64,000 bases of DNA. Source: Corythucha ciliata (taxonomy: Eukaryota > Arthropoda > Insecta > Hemiptera > Tingidae). Where the stretch lies: positions 41,292,164-41,356,163 of the forward strand of contig CM075941.1 of assembly GCA_038030265.1 (NCBI GenBank), written 5' to 3'. Shown here piece after piece: positions 54,370-63,525 of the stretch (positions are counted from its first letter, which is position 1; each line of letters opens with the position of its first letter). Both the position numbers and the translations under genes were made by a program. The notes under the pieces were generated by a model. That model did no database searches. It was not told where the DNA came from and saw only the letters and a program-made list of their open reading frames with translations.

Positions 54370-54692
54370 ATACTGGTGGACCCACCGCTTTGTCCGGAAC
54401 CGACTACGGTCATATTGGTAGCCCACCAATTTGTCCGAAGGAGTCTCCGGACATTCTGGTGGCCCACCAATTTGTCCGATACACTACGGAAAAATTGGTG
54501 GCTTCATCCACCAATATGACCGCCCACCAATATGTCCGAAGGGTTTCGGACAAATTGGTGGGTGCGGGAATTTTTCCCATCCACCAATATGACCGCCCAC
54601 CAATTTGTCCGATACACAAGGGGCATATTGGTGGGTGCGGGAATTCCTTCCATTACCGCACCCACCAATTTGTCCGTCCACCAATATGACAG
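54370..54692. repeat. Cluster of mirrored CACCAATNTGTCCG motifs
   Basis: About 15 copies of a 14-bp motif lie in 320 bp. Forward copies read CACCAATTTGTCCG or CACCAATATGACCG, reverse copies CGGACAAATTGGTG or CGGTCATATTGGTG. They are arranged reverse-forward or reverse-forward-forward, about six such groups, so that successive hairpins can form. Spacers such as GATACAC, AAGG and TGCGGGAATT also recur. The motif is free of stops in several frames on both strands, which produces overlapping chance frames. I do not recognise this repeat. Confidence 0.85.
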
Positions 54693-54894
54693 CGACTCGT
54701 TCGGACTCGTCGGGATTGTTATGCGACTGGTCATTCATCGTAACTGAAATTTTAAAATCGAGATTTTGAGAGGCTGATTCTAGGGGGGTTGTCTGGAAGA
54801 TTGGTATCTCTGTGGATCCGGGGAGAGAGGCGGGACCCGTCAATTCCGCGTTATTGATTTTTTTCCACATGGCCCCCCTCCCTTCTTAACTGGT

Positions 54895-55655
54895 CAGATA
54901 TTCGATTTAAGGTTTCGCTGTCCGGTGGAATGTAGGGATCGAAAATTCCACCTGGGCCTGGGTCGCAGGTTGTAGGGTCTAGCTTCGTCATCTTGTTCGG
55001 GAGTATGGGCTGTCTCGATTATCGGTATAGGAGCAGTCTCAAGGGGCTCAGTCCTTGGTTTATCGGTCGGTTTATCGGACTGGAACTCAGGAGGATTTCC
55101 TACGCATATCTCGTGGTAGGTTTTGACGTCGTCCTCGGGAATGGAAATTGGAGGGTTTGTCAGGTTCTTACTAGGTTCCGGGAGGGGATCGTCCGTAACC
55201 CCCGGGCGGTCGAGGACGCCCTCACGCGAGTATGCCGGCTTCATTCTCTGTATGTTAATGACCTGGGGCTTGCCAATATAATCTACGACTTCATATACGA
55301 CATCGCTAATACTTCGGATTACCTTGTATGGGCCCCTCCAAGCTGAGGAAAACTTACGATTTTCGTTAGGACTAAGGGTAGGGGAAAATACGTAGGTGTG
55401 GTCCCCTGGCGCAAAATATCGGGGGTTTCTTCGTTGATTCGCTAAGTCTGCCCTTTTTTCCCAGCTCTTTTCTGACAGTTCACGGGCCAACTTAGTCGCT
55501 TGCTGATAACGACGCTGGCGCGCGCCCCAAGTTTCGTCCGTGGTGTTTTGTCCTACTTGAAGTCCCGTATCCATCGGGGAGCGGATTTCCCGTCCCAAGT
55601 ACAGATAGTTCGGGGTGTATCCCGTGCCAACTATTAATTCAGTTCTTTGTGAGGT
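54895..55655 (-). pseudogene. Gypsy integrase C-terminal fragment
   Basis: The minus-strand frame carries GTGYTPNYLYLGREIRSPMD (integrase, region after the catalytic core), an Arg/Gln-rich helical stretch (RRYQQATKLARELSEK), FAPGDHTYVFSPTL, and the GPY/F module WRGPYKVIRSISDVVYEV. A Pro/Glu-rich tail with RPYNLRPRP and a stop at 54894 follow. It is the pol C-terminus of a second Ty3/gypsy element unrelated to the one at 36262. The catalytic core is missing, and the sequence before about 55655 is not pol. Confidence 0.85.
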
Positions 55656-56502
55656 AAATATAATTTCTAGTGTACTGAAAAAAAAAGTTTCTATCAGGAA
55701 ATTGTTCTCTGTGTTTGTATTCACACGAGAATAATTTCCAGAAACGACGAGCTCTCCACAATACCCACCCCACCAAAAAAATAAAAAACCTATCACTACA
55801 ATTTTCCACCAGTCTTCACCATCAACATACCATTTTAATTTAGAATGAACGAGTGGAAAACCATATCACTGGGAACACTGAAATCTTACAATTTTCTATT
55901 TGCGAGAGCAATGCCTGATGAACGAAATCTTGAACAAGGAAAAGGGCCTTTAGTCTGGGCTGGGTGGTCGAAAAAGGGTCTACCTGGTCACTCTTTAATA
56001 CTTGATATGTCGATTGAACTAAATAATCCCTTAAGACCCAAGAGTTTTAAAACCACCATTTCTTCGTGCTCTCCTAGTAGGCGATTGATCTCTTGCAATT
56101 CACGCTGAAGCGACAATATACGCTGTTCGTTCCCAGGCTATAAGACGCCAATAACATCGTTATCGTCGGTAATATTCACAGGCCGTAGTAACTCACGTTA
56201 ATTTTCGCCTTAGAATTATTTGAGGAATCAAATTCAGATGGTTGGTGCAAGAAGCTTTTTCAGAGTCAATCACAAATCGTGACTAGAAAAAACGATTATG
56301 CAACGCAAAAAGAAGCTCAGCGACATCACCGATCAATAAATTGCAATTAATATGTGAATATAGGAAGCATAAAACCAACATAAAACAATAAAATCTTGAA
56401 AGAAAGAAATAAAAAAGCTTCTCCATTCTATTATCTGATATAGCATAACTTAGTCATTAGAGCTCAATACGGCGGGCAAGTATACTCGCGGGTTATAGTG
56501 CC
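55656..56502. other. Unassigned DNA, possible retroelement remains
   Basis: AT-rich, with no readable domain. A minus-strand frame at 55840-56110 (LFSSIDIS) might be decayed reverse transcriptase, but it is not convincing. Confidence 0.3.
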
Positions 56503-57960
56503 TTAGTAAAAAGCACATCCAACGCCATTCGGAGTCTTCGATCCATCCGTGTAGATCTGCGTGCATTCACGATACCTACTCAAACGTGAATAGAGGTTCG
56601 CTCGTATGGCAGAAGAAGGGACAAAGTCTTTCGACAAGTCTGATAATGATAAATCCACCCGGATTTCTGGCTTCTGCCATAGGTTTTCCATGCTCGCGGG
56701 TACACAGAGGCAAACCACAGCTCATTAAACAGTTTCAACAGGTGAATTATTCCATATTGTGGCAAATTAACTATAAGTTCATTCGTAACTTCGTCTAGAC
56801 CTGGGGCCTTATTCAGTGAGAGCGACCATACCGTACGTTGCATCTAGCTCTGAAAGGGTAAATGGAGCGTTATATGGTCTCGAGCAAGCTGATGGGCTTG
56901 AAAAGTCAATTGAGGATATGTCCCGAGGAAGGACTCTTTCTTTAATTTCGTCACTGTAGCTATCTCTCGATGTTACACGAGAATAATGGCTCGCCAAGCA
57001 CTCTGCGAACTCCTCAGCTCGACACAGATGGCGACCTTCATCATCAATTAAGGTATATGGACTCGCCTTGCCCGACGAACCTATCATTGTTTGAATCTTC
57101 CGCCAAACGCACCCAGCTGGTGCATCTGAAGTTAAAGAGGAAACATGTTGTTTCCATGATTGTGATTTTGCTTCTTTTTTCAGACGTCGTTCAACCGCCC
57201 GATGCTTCTTGAATTCAATCAAATTCTCAAGAGTTGAGTTTTTTCTGAAATGGTTCAATTTTTGCTTTTTCAACCGGTTCGAAGCTGATATTTCATTTGT
57301 CCACCACGGTGCAGGGTTCCTTTTGCCACCTACAGATTTCCGAGTTACACCTTTTCTTGGCAGCTTCAATAATCGACTTCGTAGTGTTCATTACGTCTGC
57401 TTCAAGGTCACCAGTAAGTTCTTCAAATTTTAATGCTGAAGCAAACTTATCCCACTCAGCTTTGTCAAAATTCCATATTTCTCTGTAAGCTTTACAGAAT
57501 CACGTGCTGTTGTGTTTTAGTAGAATAGGGAAATGGTCCGAATGACATAGATCATCTAAAGTACACCATTCAAAAACTGGTGTCTATAGCGTCGAAAGAT
57601 CCTGAACTAGATGTGAAGTGAGTAGGAGAACCATCATTCATGACAACAAAACCTGACTCACTTATGATATTCTCCAATATCGTTCCTGCATTAGTTGTTC
57701 AACAAGAGCCCCACGACATGTTATGCGTATTAAGGTCACCCATTATCACGACTGGAGATGGCAGACTCCGAAATAGGTCTTTGACATCATTCGGCCTCCG
57801 AATAGCGCCCGGTAAATATAATGAACACAACGTGACAGGAATTGACATTTCAATTCGGACACTGATGGCCTGAAGTGGCGTGTTAGTATAAGAACTGTTT
57901 CCACCTTACACCATCCACAACATAAATTGCAACGCCTCCGCGGCGGCGTCCCCTTCGATC
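56503..57960 (-). pseudogene. LINE ORF2 remnant (endonuclease, RT start, RNase H start)
   Basis: Minus-strand frames show an endonuclease segment (VVIMGDLNTHNMSWGSC, SPTHFTSSSGSFDAID), then PAPWWTNEISASNRLKK and a linker, then RT motif NKAPGLDEVTNELI followed by FNELWFASVYPRAWK. The protein then jumps to KPEIRVDLSLSDLSKD and IYTDGSKTPNGVGCAFY (RNase H). It contains a stop after GSC and several frameshifts. The missing block includes the catalytic RT core. Confidence 0.8.
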
Positions 57961-58024
57961 AACTGTAATTGACTAATGGAATAACTTATATCCAGTTATT
58001 TTACGAGTGATGGTATCACTAATA

Positions 58025-58162
58025 GCGTTCCCCATTTGCTCAAAATTCTGCAACGGGGCTATTCATTTCCACCCGTCTTCTCCACTAACATATGATTTAA
58101 TTCAGTGAAGACGGGTGGAAATGAACTGCCCAAATGCAGAATTTTGTGCAAATGGGGAACGC
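58025..58162. mobile_element. TA-flanked MITE between LINE ORF1 and ORF2
   Basis: The ends GCGTTCCCCATTTGCTCAAA and GCGTTCCCCATTTGCACAAA (right end reversed) extend to 57-58 bp of near-perfect inverted repeat, through TTCATTTCCACCCGTCTTC. TA lies on both sides (58023-58024, 58163-58164), as in Tc1/mariner-type elements. Length 138 bp. Motifs like its ends occur at 13886, 15940 and 16931. Confidence 0.85.
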
Positions 58163-58169
58163 TATAAAA

Positions 58170-59279
58170 TGCGTTTCTGGTATACATACTGCTATCGGAC
58201 TGTATTTTGCAATTAGTGAATTTCCCTTGCTTTTCCCGTGTGCTCCCCAGGTCCCGTTGGCTCCCCCCATCTTCACTGTCACTTGCAGTGTGGAGAGTAT
58301 CTGCCACTTTTATTCCTTTTCCTCATTCTGGTCCAATAGTAGCCTCCAATATAACCTCTTTGTTCTCTCCATGCACATTTTTTGGATTGTGTGTTCCATT
58401 GTTTAATTCTTGGTTTTGTTTCCACTGGTAAGAATTTTTTGGTTCTACATTTTTCTTTGTGTTATTTTCTAGGTCCTCAACGAAAGGAACAGGTCCCTCA
58501 AGAGCCATTCGCGCCATTTCTGCCTCTCTAGTGCGCAACTCTTTTCTTGGATCCCTCTCCTGTTCCAGAAGCGATGTTGGAAGACCTGGGGGGTTTCCTT
58601 TCCTCTAGAGTTGGAGGGGTGTTTGTCACTGGGATATTGGTAATAACTACTCCGGCATTGGATCACGAAACAGGTGTATTTGCGGGAACAACTTTACAAG
58701 AACTGGACATCAGGGAGACAAGAAGACCGAGCCCAGAGTCGAGTGGGGGCGGACGCTGCGAGGTTTTATGCAAGTTATATATAAATACAAAAGAGCGCCA
58801 AATATCATTTCAGTCACGTTCCTACCATTGACCTTCTCTGCAAACGTCACTTCCTCACTGACGAAATCACCGCGCTTAGCGTAAATCTTAGCGCTCTTTT
58901 CTTTAGGTGGCACATTCTTTACCCATCTCAGAATGTGGCCCGCCACAGTTCAAACATACGGGTGGTAACGCGCATCAGGCATCATCATGCTTTTCTCTCC
59001 CGCAGGAACACATCGCCTTTGATTTACATCCAAGTGCCACATGACGCGCGCCTCGATGGTGTAATGGATACAATGCTCGCTTCGCAACCCAGCAGGCATG
59101 GGTTCGTATCCAGCGATTGCCTATTACACTATAAGGCGTGCATATGACAAACCGCGCATCGATCGAAACTCCCACGTAGTACGGGTGTGAAGTGCACTGC
59201 TGATTGAGTTACAGGGTATGGTGTAAGAGCCGCAAGAGCTTAGGCGCCAGCGGACTCGGTAGATCCGAGTCCGTAACCT

Positions 59280-59323
<44 letters not shown>

Positions 59324-60433
59324 TGCCACATGACCGTATCCATAGCAGTTATAGCACCGCAATGGAGAAGGTATGTATGGACGCACTCTAAATCTACGAT
59401 AAGCCGCATACATTTCTTTTGGGAGTGTATTTCCCTTGAAAGTTAAGAAGGCTGTACCTGTTTTCTCCTGGGACCCTTCATTATTTCTAGTGATAAGCTT
59501 CACTGAGGTAACACTATAGCTTCGGAAAGCCTCTATAATCTCTTCTTCAGTGGCATTCTTTAACTCCCTGTCTCAGATCACTCCCCGAACCGTGTTAAAC
59601 CTCTCCGAGGCTATTGCTTTTACTTTAATGCCACCAAGCCTGGTTTTTGGATTTGACTTCTACCAACAAGGCTCCAACGCGCGTCTTTCTAACCGTTTCC
59701 ACCTTTCCAACAAATGCGTCAATCCACTTTGCTATAGCAAAGGGAAATCTTTTCTCGAAAGACCCACCGTCGCCTGCTATCTCAACTATCTTGTCCCAGC
59801 TATCTTCATTCTTCTTAGCCTTCGCGGAGTCTGCGTAGTCCATTCCTAGGTCGATATCGGCAATACGATCCCTCTTAGGGCTACACTTTTTTTATTTTCT
59901 GTGATTTCCCAGCTAGACAAACGTTATCTGCTTCCGAGACATTGTTTGGCTCCATGGAAATCTCTTTCCTCTACCGGTCACCATCGCCAGTCCCAAGAGA
60001 GCTTATACTATCAGTGCTGCTAACCCTATTCAACGTCTGTTTCAGAAGCGTCATTGACCTGACAAGGCCTGAGTTTCGCGCAAAGAAGCCAGAAGACTCT
60101 AAACGTTCTCTCATTTCATATTCAACACTATTTTGGCTATCTAGAGCCGATTTGCTCAGAGAGTGAGCAATGGCCGTCCCATCGCCCCCCTCATCATTGC
60201 CTTTTCCGGTTTGTACGTTCAAGTTCAAGCCTATGTCGGCCGGGGGGGGGGGGACTGACTTCCCCTGGGTTCCCGTTGATCAACCCTGCTTCTTCTTTAT
60301 TAGTGTTAGCCATTGTGTTTTTACGACGCATTTTATACCTCCTGCCAGGTTTGTAATCAGCCGCCCCTAACATGGGGACCAGACGCTGACCAGGACGCCA
60401 CCCAATCTGGGAGCAGACGCGCCTGGATTTCAT
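58170..60433 (-). pseudogene. LINE ORF1 (gag-like) with zinc knuckles, split by a SINE
   Basis: Minus-strand pieces read from about 60433: a Ser-rich segment (SKSALDSQNSVEYEMRERLE), a mid domain (SWDKIVEIAGDGGSFEKRFP, AFLTFKGNTLPKEMYAAYRR), the first knuckle RCYNCYGYGHVA, the SINE, then the rest of the knuckles (CKSKAMCSCGREKHDD, CLNCGGPH read in the 58950-59040 area). A Glu/Lys-rich C-terminus (KEKSAKIYAKRGDFVSEE, PFVEDLENNTKKN) follows. Several frame changes. ORF1 proteins of this type bind the LINE RNA. Confidence 0.75.
59046..59322 (+). mobile_element. tRNA-Arg-like SINE with A41 tail, inserted in LINE ORF1
   Basis: The head (59046-59122) has box A-like TGGTGTAATGGATA and box B GGGTTCGTATCC. 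The body has no further tRNA similarity and ends CGAGTCCGTAACCTC, followed by 41 A. The target duplication GTGCCACATGAC (59034-59045, 59323-59334) is perfect. The element runs opposite to the host LINE and splits the gag zinc-knuckle region. It is a different SINE family from the copies at 12246 and 53721. Confidence 0.88.
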
Positions 60434-60684
60434 TCGGCACCTAGGAAAGCATAGGCCTAGGGTGAGTACTGCGTGCGTGTATGTGTAGCTGTGTCAGTGT
60501 GTCTGATTCGTGTTTATTTGGTGTGTAATGGATGTGCGTTAGTGTACTGTAGTTTTTCTGTAGGGGTTGTCTCCCTTAGACGGCTGCCTAACCAGGCTAA
60601 CGGATCCACCCACCCGCCCCTTTTAGTCGCCTGTTACGACACGCAGGAGATACGGTGGATGTAGTCTAACCCCCACCCACAGGG
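60434..60684 (-). promoter_or_regulatory. LINE 5' leader
   Basis: On the minus strand the stretch starts CCCCTGTGGGTGGGGGTTAG and contains TGCGTGTCGTAACAGGCGAC followed by TAAAAGGGG. From memory this is a conserved leader in several arthropod I/Jockey-group LINEs. A short ATT/TTA microsatellite lies at its outer edge (60687-60703). Confidence 0.5.
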
Positions 60685-60779
60685 GATTATTATTATTATT
60701 TTTCCAACTTCCATGTTCCCGTATAGGGCAAAATCGATTCCAAACTCACTTCATATACACGATCCGCAACTTCTTTTTT

Positions 60780-61075
60780 TTAGTGACCCAGACCCGCGAA
60801 AATGTTAGTTCATTGTGAAATTGGTTTTTGAATGTGGCAACCCAACAAGATTGTTTTTTTTTTTTTTTTTTTTTGCAACAAAAATCCGTGAAATAGGTTT
60901 TTTATTGAGCAAAATCCGAGAAATTGGCTTGTCAGCATAAAAAATCCACAAAAAAGTTTTGTTCTTTTGGTGAAAAAATAAGCAAAATTGGTTTTTAGAG
61001 GGCGAAATCTGAGGATTTTTTTTTTCAGTGAGCCCGATTTTGGAACATGAAGATGACACAATTTCACCCAAATTT
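60780..61075 (+). repeat. R30-B array, plus orientation
   Basis: Units such as GTGAAATTGGTTTTTGAATG, CCGTGAAATAGG, CCGAGAAATTGGC and CAAAATTGGTTTTTAGAG follow at about 30 bp steps. A T23 run lies at 60853. Same orientation as the other two R30-B blocks. Confidence 0.7.
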
Positions 61076-61448
61076 TTTGAAATCCAGTTTGCCGTGCCGT
61101 TCAACTGCTCTTGTCAACTGAGAAAGGGAAAAATATTCATCTCACAAATTGGACAGGAAATAAATAAATGTTATTTACACCTACTTCAGACCCAGACCCC
61201 AGTTTCCAGGTAACACGTGGAGTACGAATTTGTCTCTCCCCTATCAGAGCAATTGACTGGACCGTGACATCACGCCATATTTTATGCATTTATCAAACGG
61301 TCTACTACAATAAATACTCTGGAAGCAAAATTTAAATGTTAACTCATTTTTATTGCCTGCATTTAACGGTCCTTTAGAACTCGGAAAAATTGGATGAGAT
61401 GAACGTAAATAAAGTTGAATTCCGTTTATGAGTAATGACCCTTAAATT
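61076..61448. other. 3' flank of the lipase gene, similar to its 5' flank
   Basis: 61225-61345 (CCCCTATCAGAGCAA, ACCGTGACATCACG, CTACAATAAATACTCTGGA, GCAAAATTTAAA) is homologous to 63140-63250 (CCCCTATCAATGCAA, ACCGTGACAGCAGCG, CTACAATAAATACTTCGAA, GACAAAATTTAAA), which lies upstream of the lipase start. On the minus strand AATAAA near 61347 may be the lipase polyadenylation signal. Confidence 0.6.
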
Positions 61449-63046
61449 TCATAACAAGCCACAAATAAAATTATTTTTCGGCGGGGGCAATTTGCTGCAC
61501 AACTTTTCTTTAAACGCATCAGTAATGTCCGCAACTACTCGACCAGTTCTCCCCACCATGCCCACCAATGTAGACAACACTGACCCGCCAGGCAAATTTT
61601 TCACCCTACTGCAAAGTTTACATTCGGCGAATTCGGGAAGTTTGGTCGTAGCGAACGGATACTTGGGGTTGACTTTAACGAAAAAAATGCCCTTGTGACT
61701 GAAAAATAAAAAATAAAGTGAGAAATGGGGTGGGAAAGAGAAAGTCGTTCAGAGATCGTACGATTTATTCGCTGGGTACCCCATGAGCACTCCCTGGAAT
61801 GCCGAGCAGTTGTACGGCCTCCTCTGTTTGACACCTTTGCATGACGTGGCGCGGAATTCATGACCCGGTAAGATGGACTCGGCAAAATATTCGATGGAAC
61901 GCGCATGGCTGCACACTCCTGTCGGAGGGGGGGTGAAAAGAAAGTGGGTAAAAAAAAAATTTACGGATCCTTTGTAATAAAAACGTGCGTAATATAACTT
62001 ACCGAAGTCAATTAGTGAACAACCTGGCTGGTAATTGGTACCGAACGCTGGGAAAAAGTCAGCTTGACAAATGGATTGACCGATTCCATAGAAACCAGCG
62101 TTCGTGTGAATGCAATCAACGAAATGAGCATCCTTTGCGTCGATTCTTTCATGGGGTTGCTTATCGAAGAATCCGGGCCCCGCTGGGTCAAGACCTGATG
62201 CTCGCCCCCCTCACCATTACGATTACAAAACTCAACCATGAATTGGAAATCAATCAATACACAAACCTGTAATGCGCCCGATCGTCTTTTTCTTCTTTTT
62301 CAAAAATTTTCCCGCAAATCCAGCAGCGTGTGCCCCAAGGCTGAAACCCGCCAAATGAACAAATCTAGGCGACTGTCCATTTCTTATGAGAAACTCGACG
62401 AAGCGCTGAATGACTCGGGCAACGCCTGGAACGTGTGGCGCAATGTGTCCGTGGTAAAATTTCGCATTTGACAACTCGCCCCAATCAACGTTAAAGACGT
62501 TAACATTAAGGTTTTTTACCGCGTCTAATTTTAAACGGTAAATAAAATTAATCAACACCGTGAAGTTGAGGGAGGGGGGGTATTTGCTGTCACTTACTCA
62601 GCGGGATGAACTGGTGGTAGTCCCGATAATCACCCCATGCCCCGTGGATGAAAAACAGTGTTCGTAATTTCGCATTGTAATTCGATTGCTGTAACGACTG
62701 ATTATCGTTCAATTTCACTTCCATATAATCGTTTATAGTTCGCCTGCAAAGACAAAGAGTTTTCTTTGTTACTTACTTTAAAAATGCCGATCTTGAGGTC
62801 GTCTTATTGAACTCACGGGGTGACTAAAAAGAACTTCACGCCGTTGGAAAGGTCACTTTTGAAGTCCAAAGGAACGTCCAGAATTTCTGGAAGCTTTATC
62901 GAATTTTCCTGATTGAACAAATTTGGGAGAAATCCAGCTTGAAGCACTGTCTTTCTTTTTTCTGTCCCAGCACGAGCTATATTTAGGATGACGAGCGGAA
63001 CGGAACAATTTACTAATAAACTTAACGAAACGCGTGATACGTTCAT
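61449..63046 (-). CDS. Secreted lipase, pancreatic-lipase family, complete (6 exons)
   Basis: Six exons join in phase to 410 residues: 62817-63046, 62598-62743, 62267-62524, 62003-62194, 61762-61918 and 61449-61698. A signal peptide (SLLVNCSVPLVILNIARA) starts the protein. TLFFIHGAWGDYRDY forms the oxyanion-hole strand. NVFNVDWGELS precedes the nucleophile elbow LAGFSLGAHAAGFAG (Ser 187 in G-F-S-L-G). GRITGLDPAGPGFF gives the catalytic Asp (214), and GVCSHARSIEYFAES the catalytic His (about 280). KGIFFVKVNPKYPFA ends the catalytic domain. It hydrolyses acyl esters of glycerides or phospholipids outside the cell; the short Asp-His span suggests a short lid. A KKKKK run follows the elbow. Specificity is not known. 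Confidence 0.92.
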
Positions 63047-63290
63047 TACCTACTTCAGATTTAGTCAGGATAACGTTAATTATAAAGTAGTATCCCAAGT
63101 TTACAAACATTGTCACGGAAAACGCGGATTAACAATGGCTTTTCCCCTATCAATGCAAATGAAAGAACCGTGACAGCAGCGTGTCATTTTATGGATTTTT
63201 CACAAGCGATCGACTACAATAAATACTTCGAAGACAAAATTTAAACTCATTTTTTACGGTAAATATTTTAACAGGTCTCGTAACGACAAA
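63047..63290 (-). promoter_or_regulatory. Upstream flank of the lipase gene
   Basis: Probable promoter side of the minus-strand lipase. The outer part (63140-63250) has a homologue below the lipase stop codon at 61225-61345. No TATA box stands out. Confidence 0.4.
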
Positions 63291-63525
63291 AATGAATAGC
63301 GTTATCGCCCATTGGTTGACCGAGCGTAATATTTTCTTGACATTCACCACCCATCCCCACCACCATCAAGGTGAGACAAGAGTCACTTCCGCACGAAATT
63401 CACAGTTTTTGGGCACCATGCTCACCACGTTTTTAACGACCAACACCAGAATCTCTACCCTTGTGAGCCTCGTGGGACTAATGGTCCGTCCCTTTGTCGT
63501 GAGATGCCAACCGAATAAGGGATAA
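63291..63525 (-). pseudogene. Possible last-exon remnant of a second lipase copy
   Basis: On the minus strand GTGGTGAGCATGGTGCCCAA resembles GTGGGCATGGTGGGGAGAAC in the lipase last exon (61545-61564 area). The stretch sits at the place expected if the flank at 63140-63250 is an intergenic spacer of a tandem array. The protein-level match is weak and frames are broken. Confidence 0.25.

Larger units (their letters stand above)
56503..60684 (-). mobile_element. Non-LTR retrotransposon (I/Jockey group), internally deleted
   Basis: In transcription order: a 5' leader from about 60684, ORF1 (gag with zinc knuckles), and ORF2 with endonuclease, the start of reverse transcriptase, and the start of RNase H. 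The left side (56503) ends within RNase H. Reverse transcriptase is reduced to its first motif, joined to the segment before RNase H, so about 400 codons are missing. A SINE (59046-59322) and a TA-flanked MITE (58025-58162) are inserted. Dead copy. Confidence 0.8.

Noticed and set aside
54484..54870. 128-codon minus-strand protein (and overlapping frames on both strands)
   Set aside because: The frames come from the stop-free mirrored motif cluster; the repeated peptides are translations of the 14-bp motif.
59046..59122. Functional tRNA-Arg gene
   Set aside because: It is followed by a SINE body and A41 tail within a 12-bp target duplication; the stems are imperfect.
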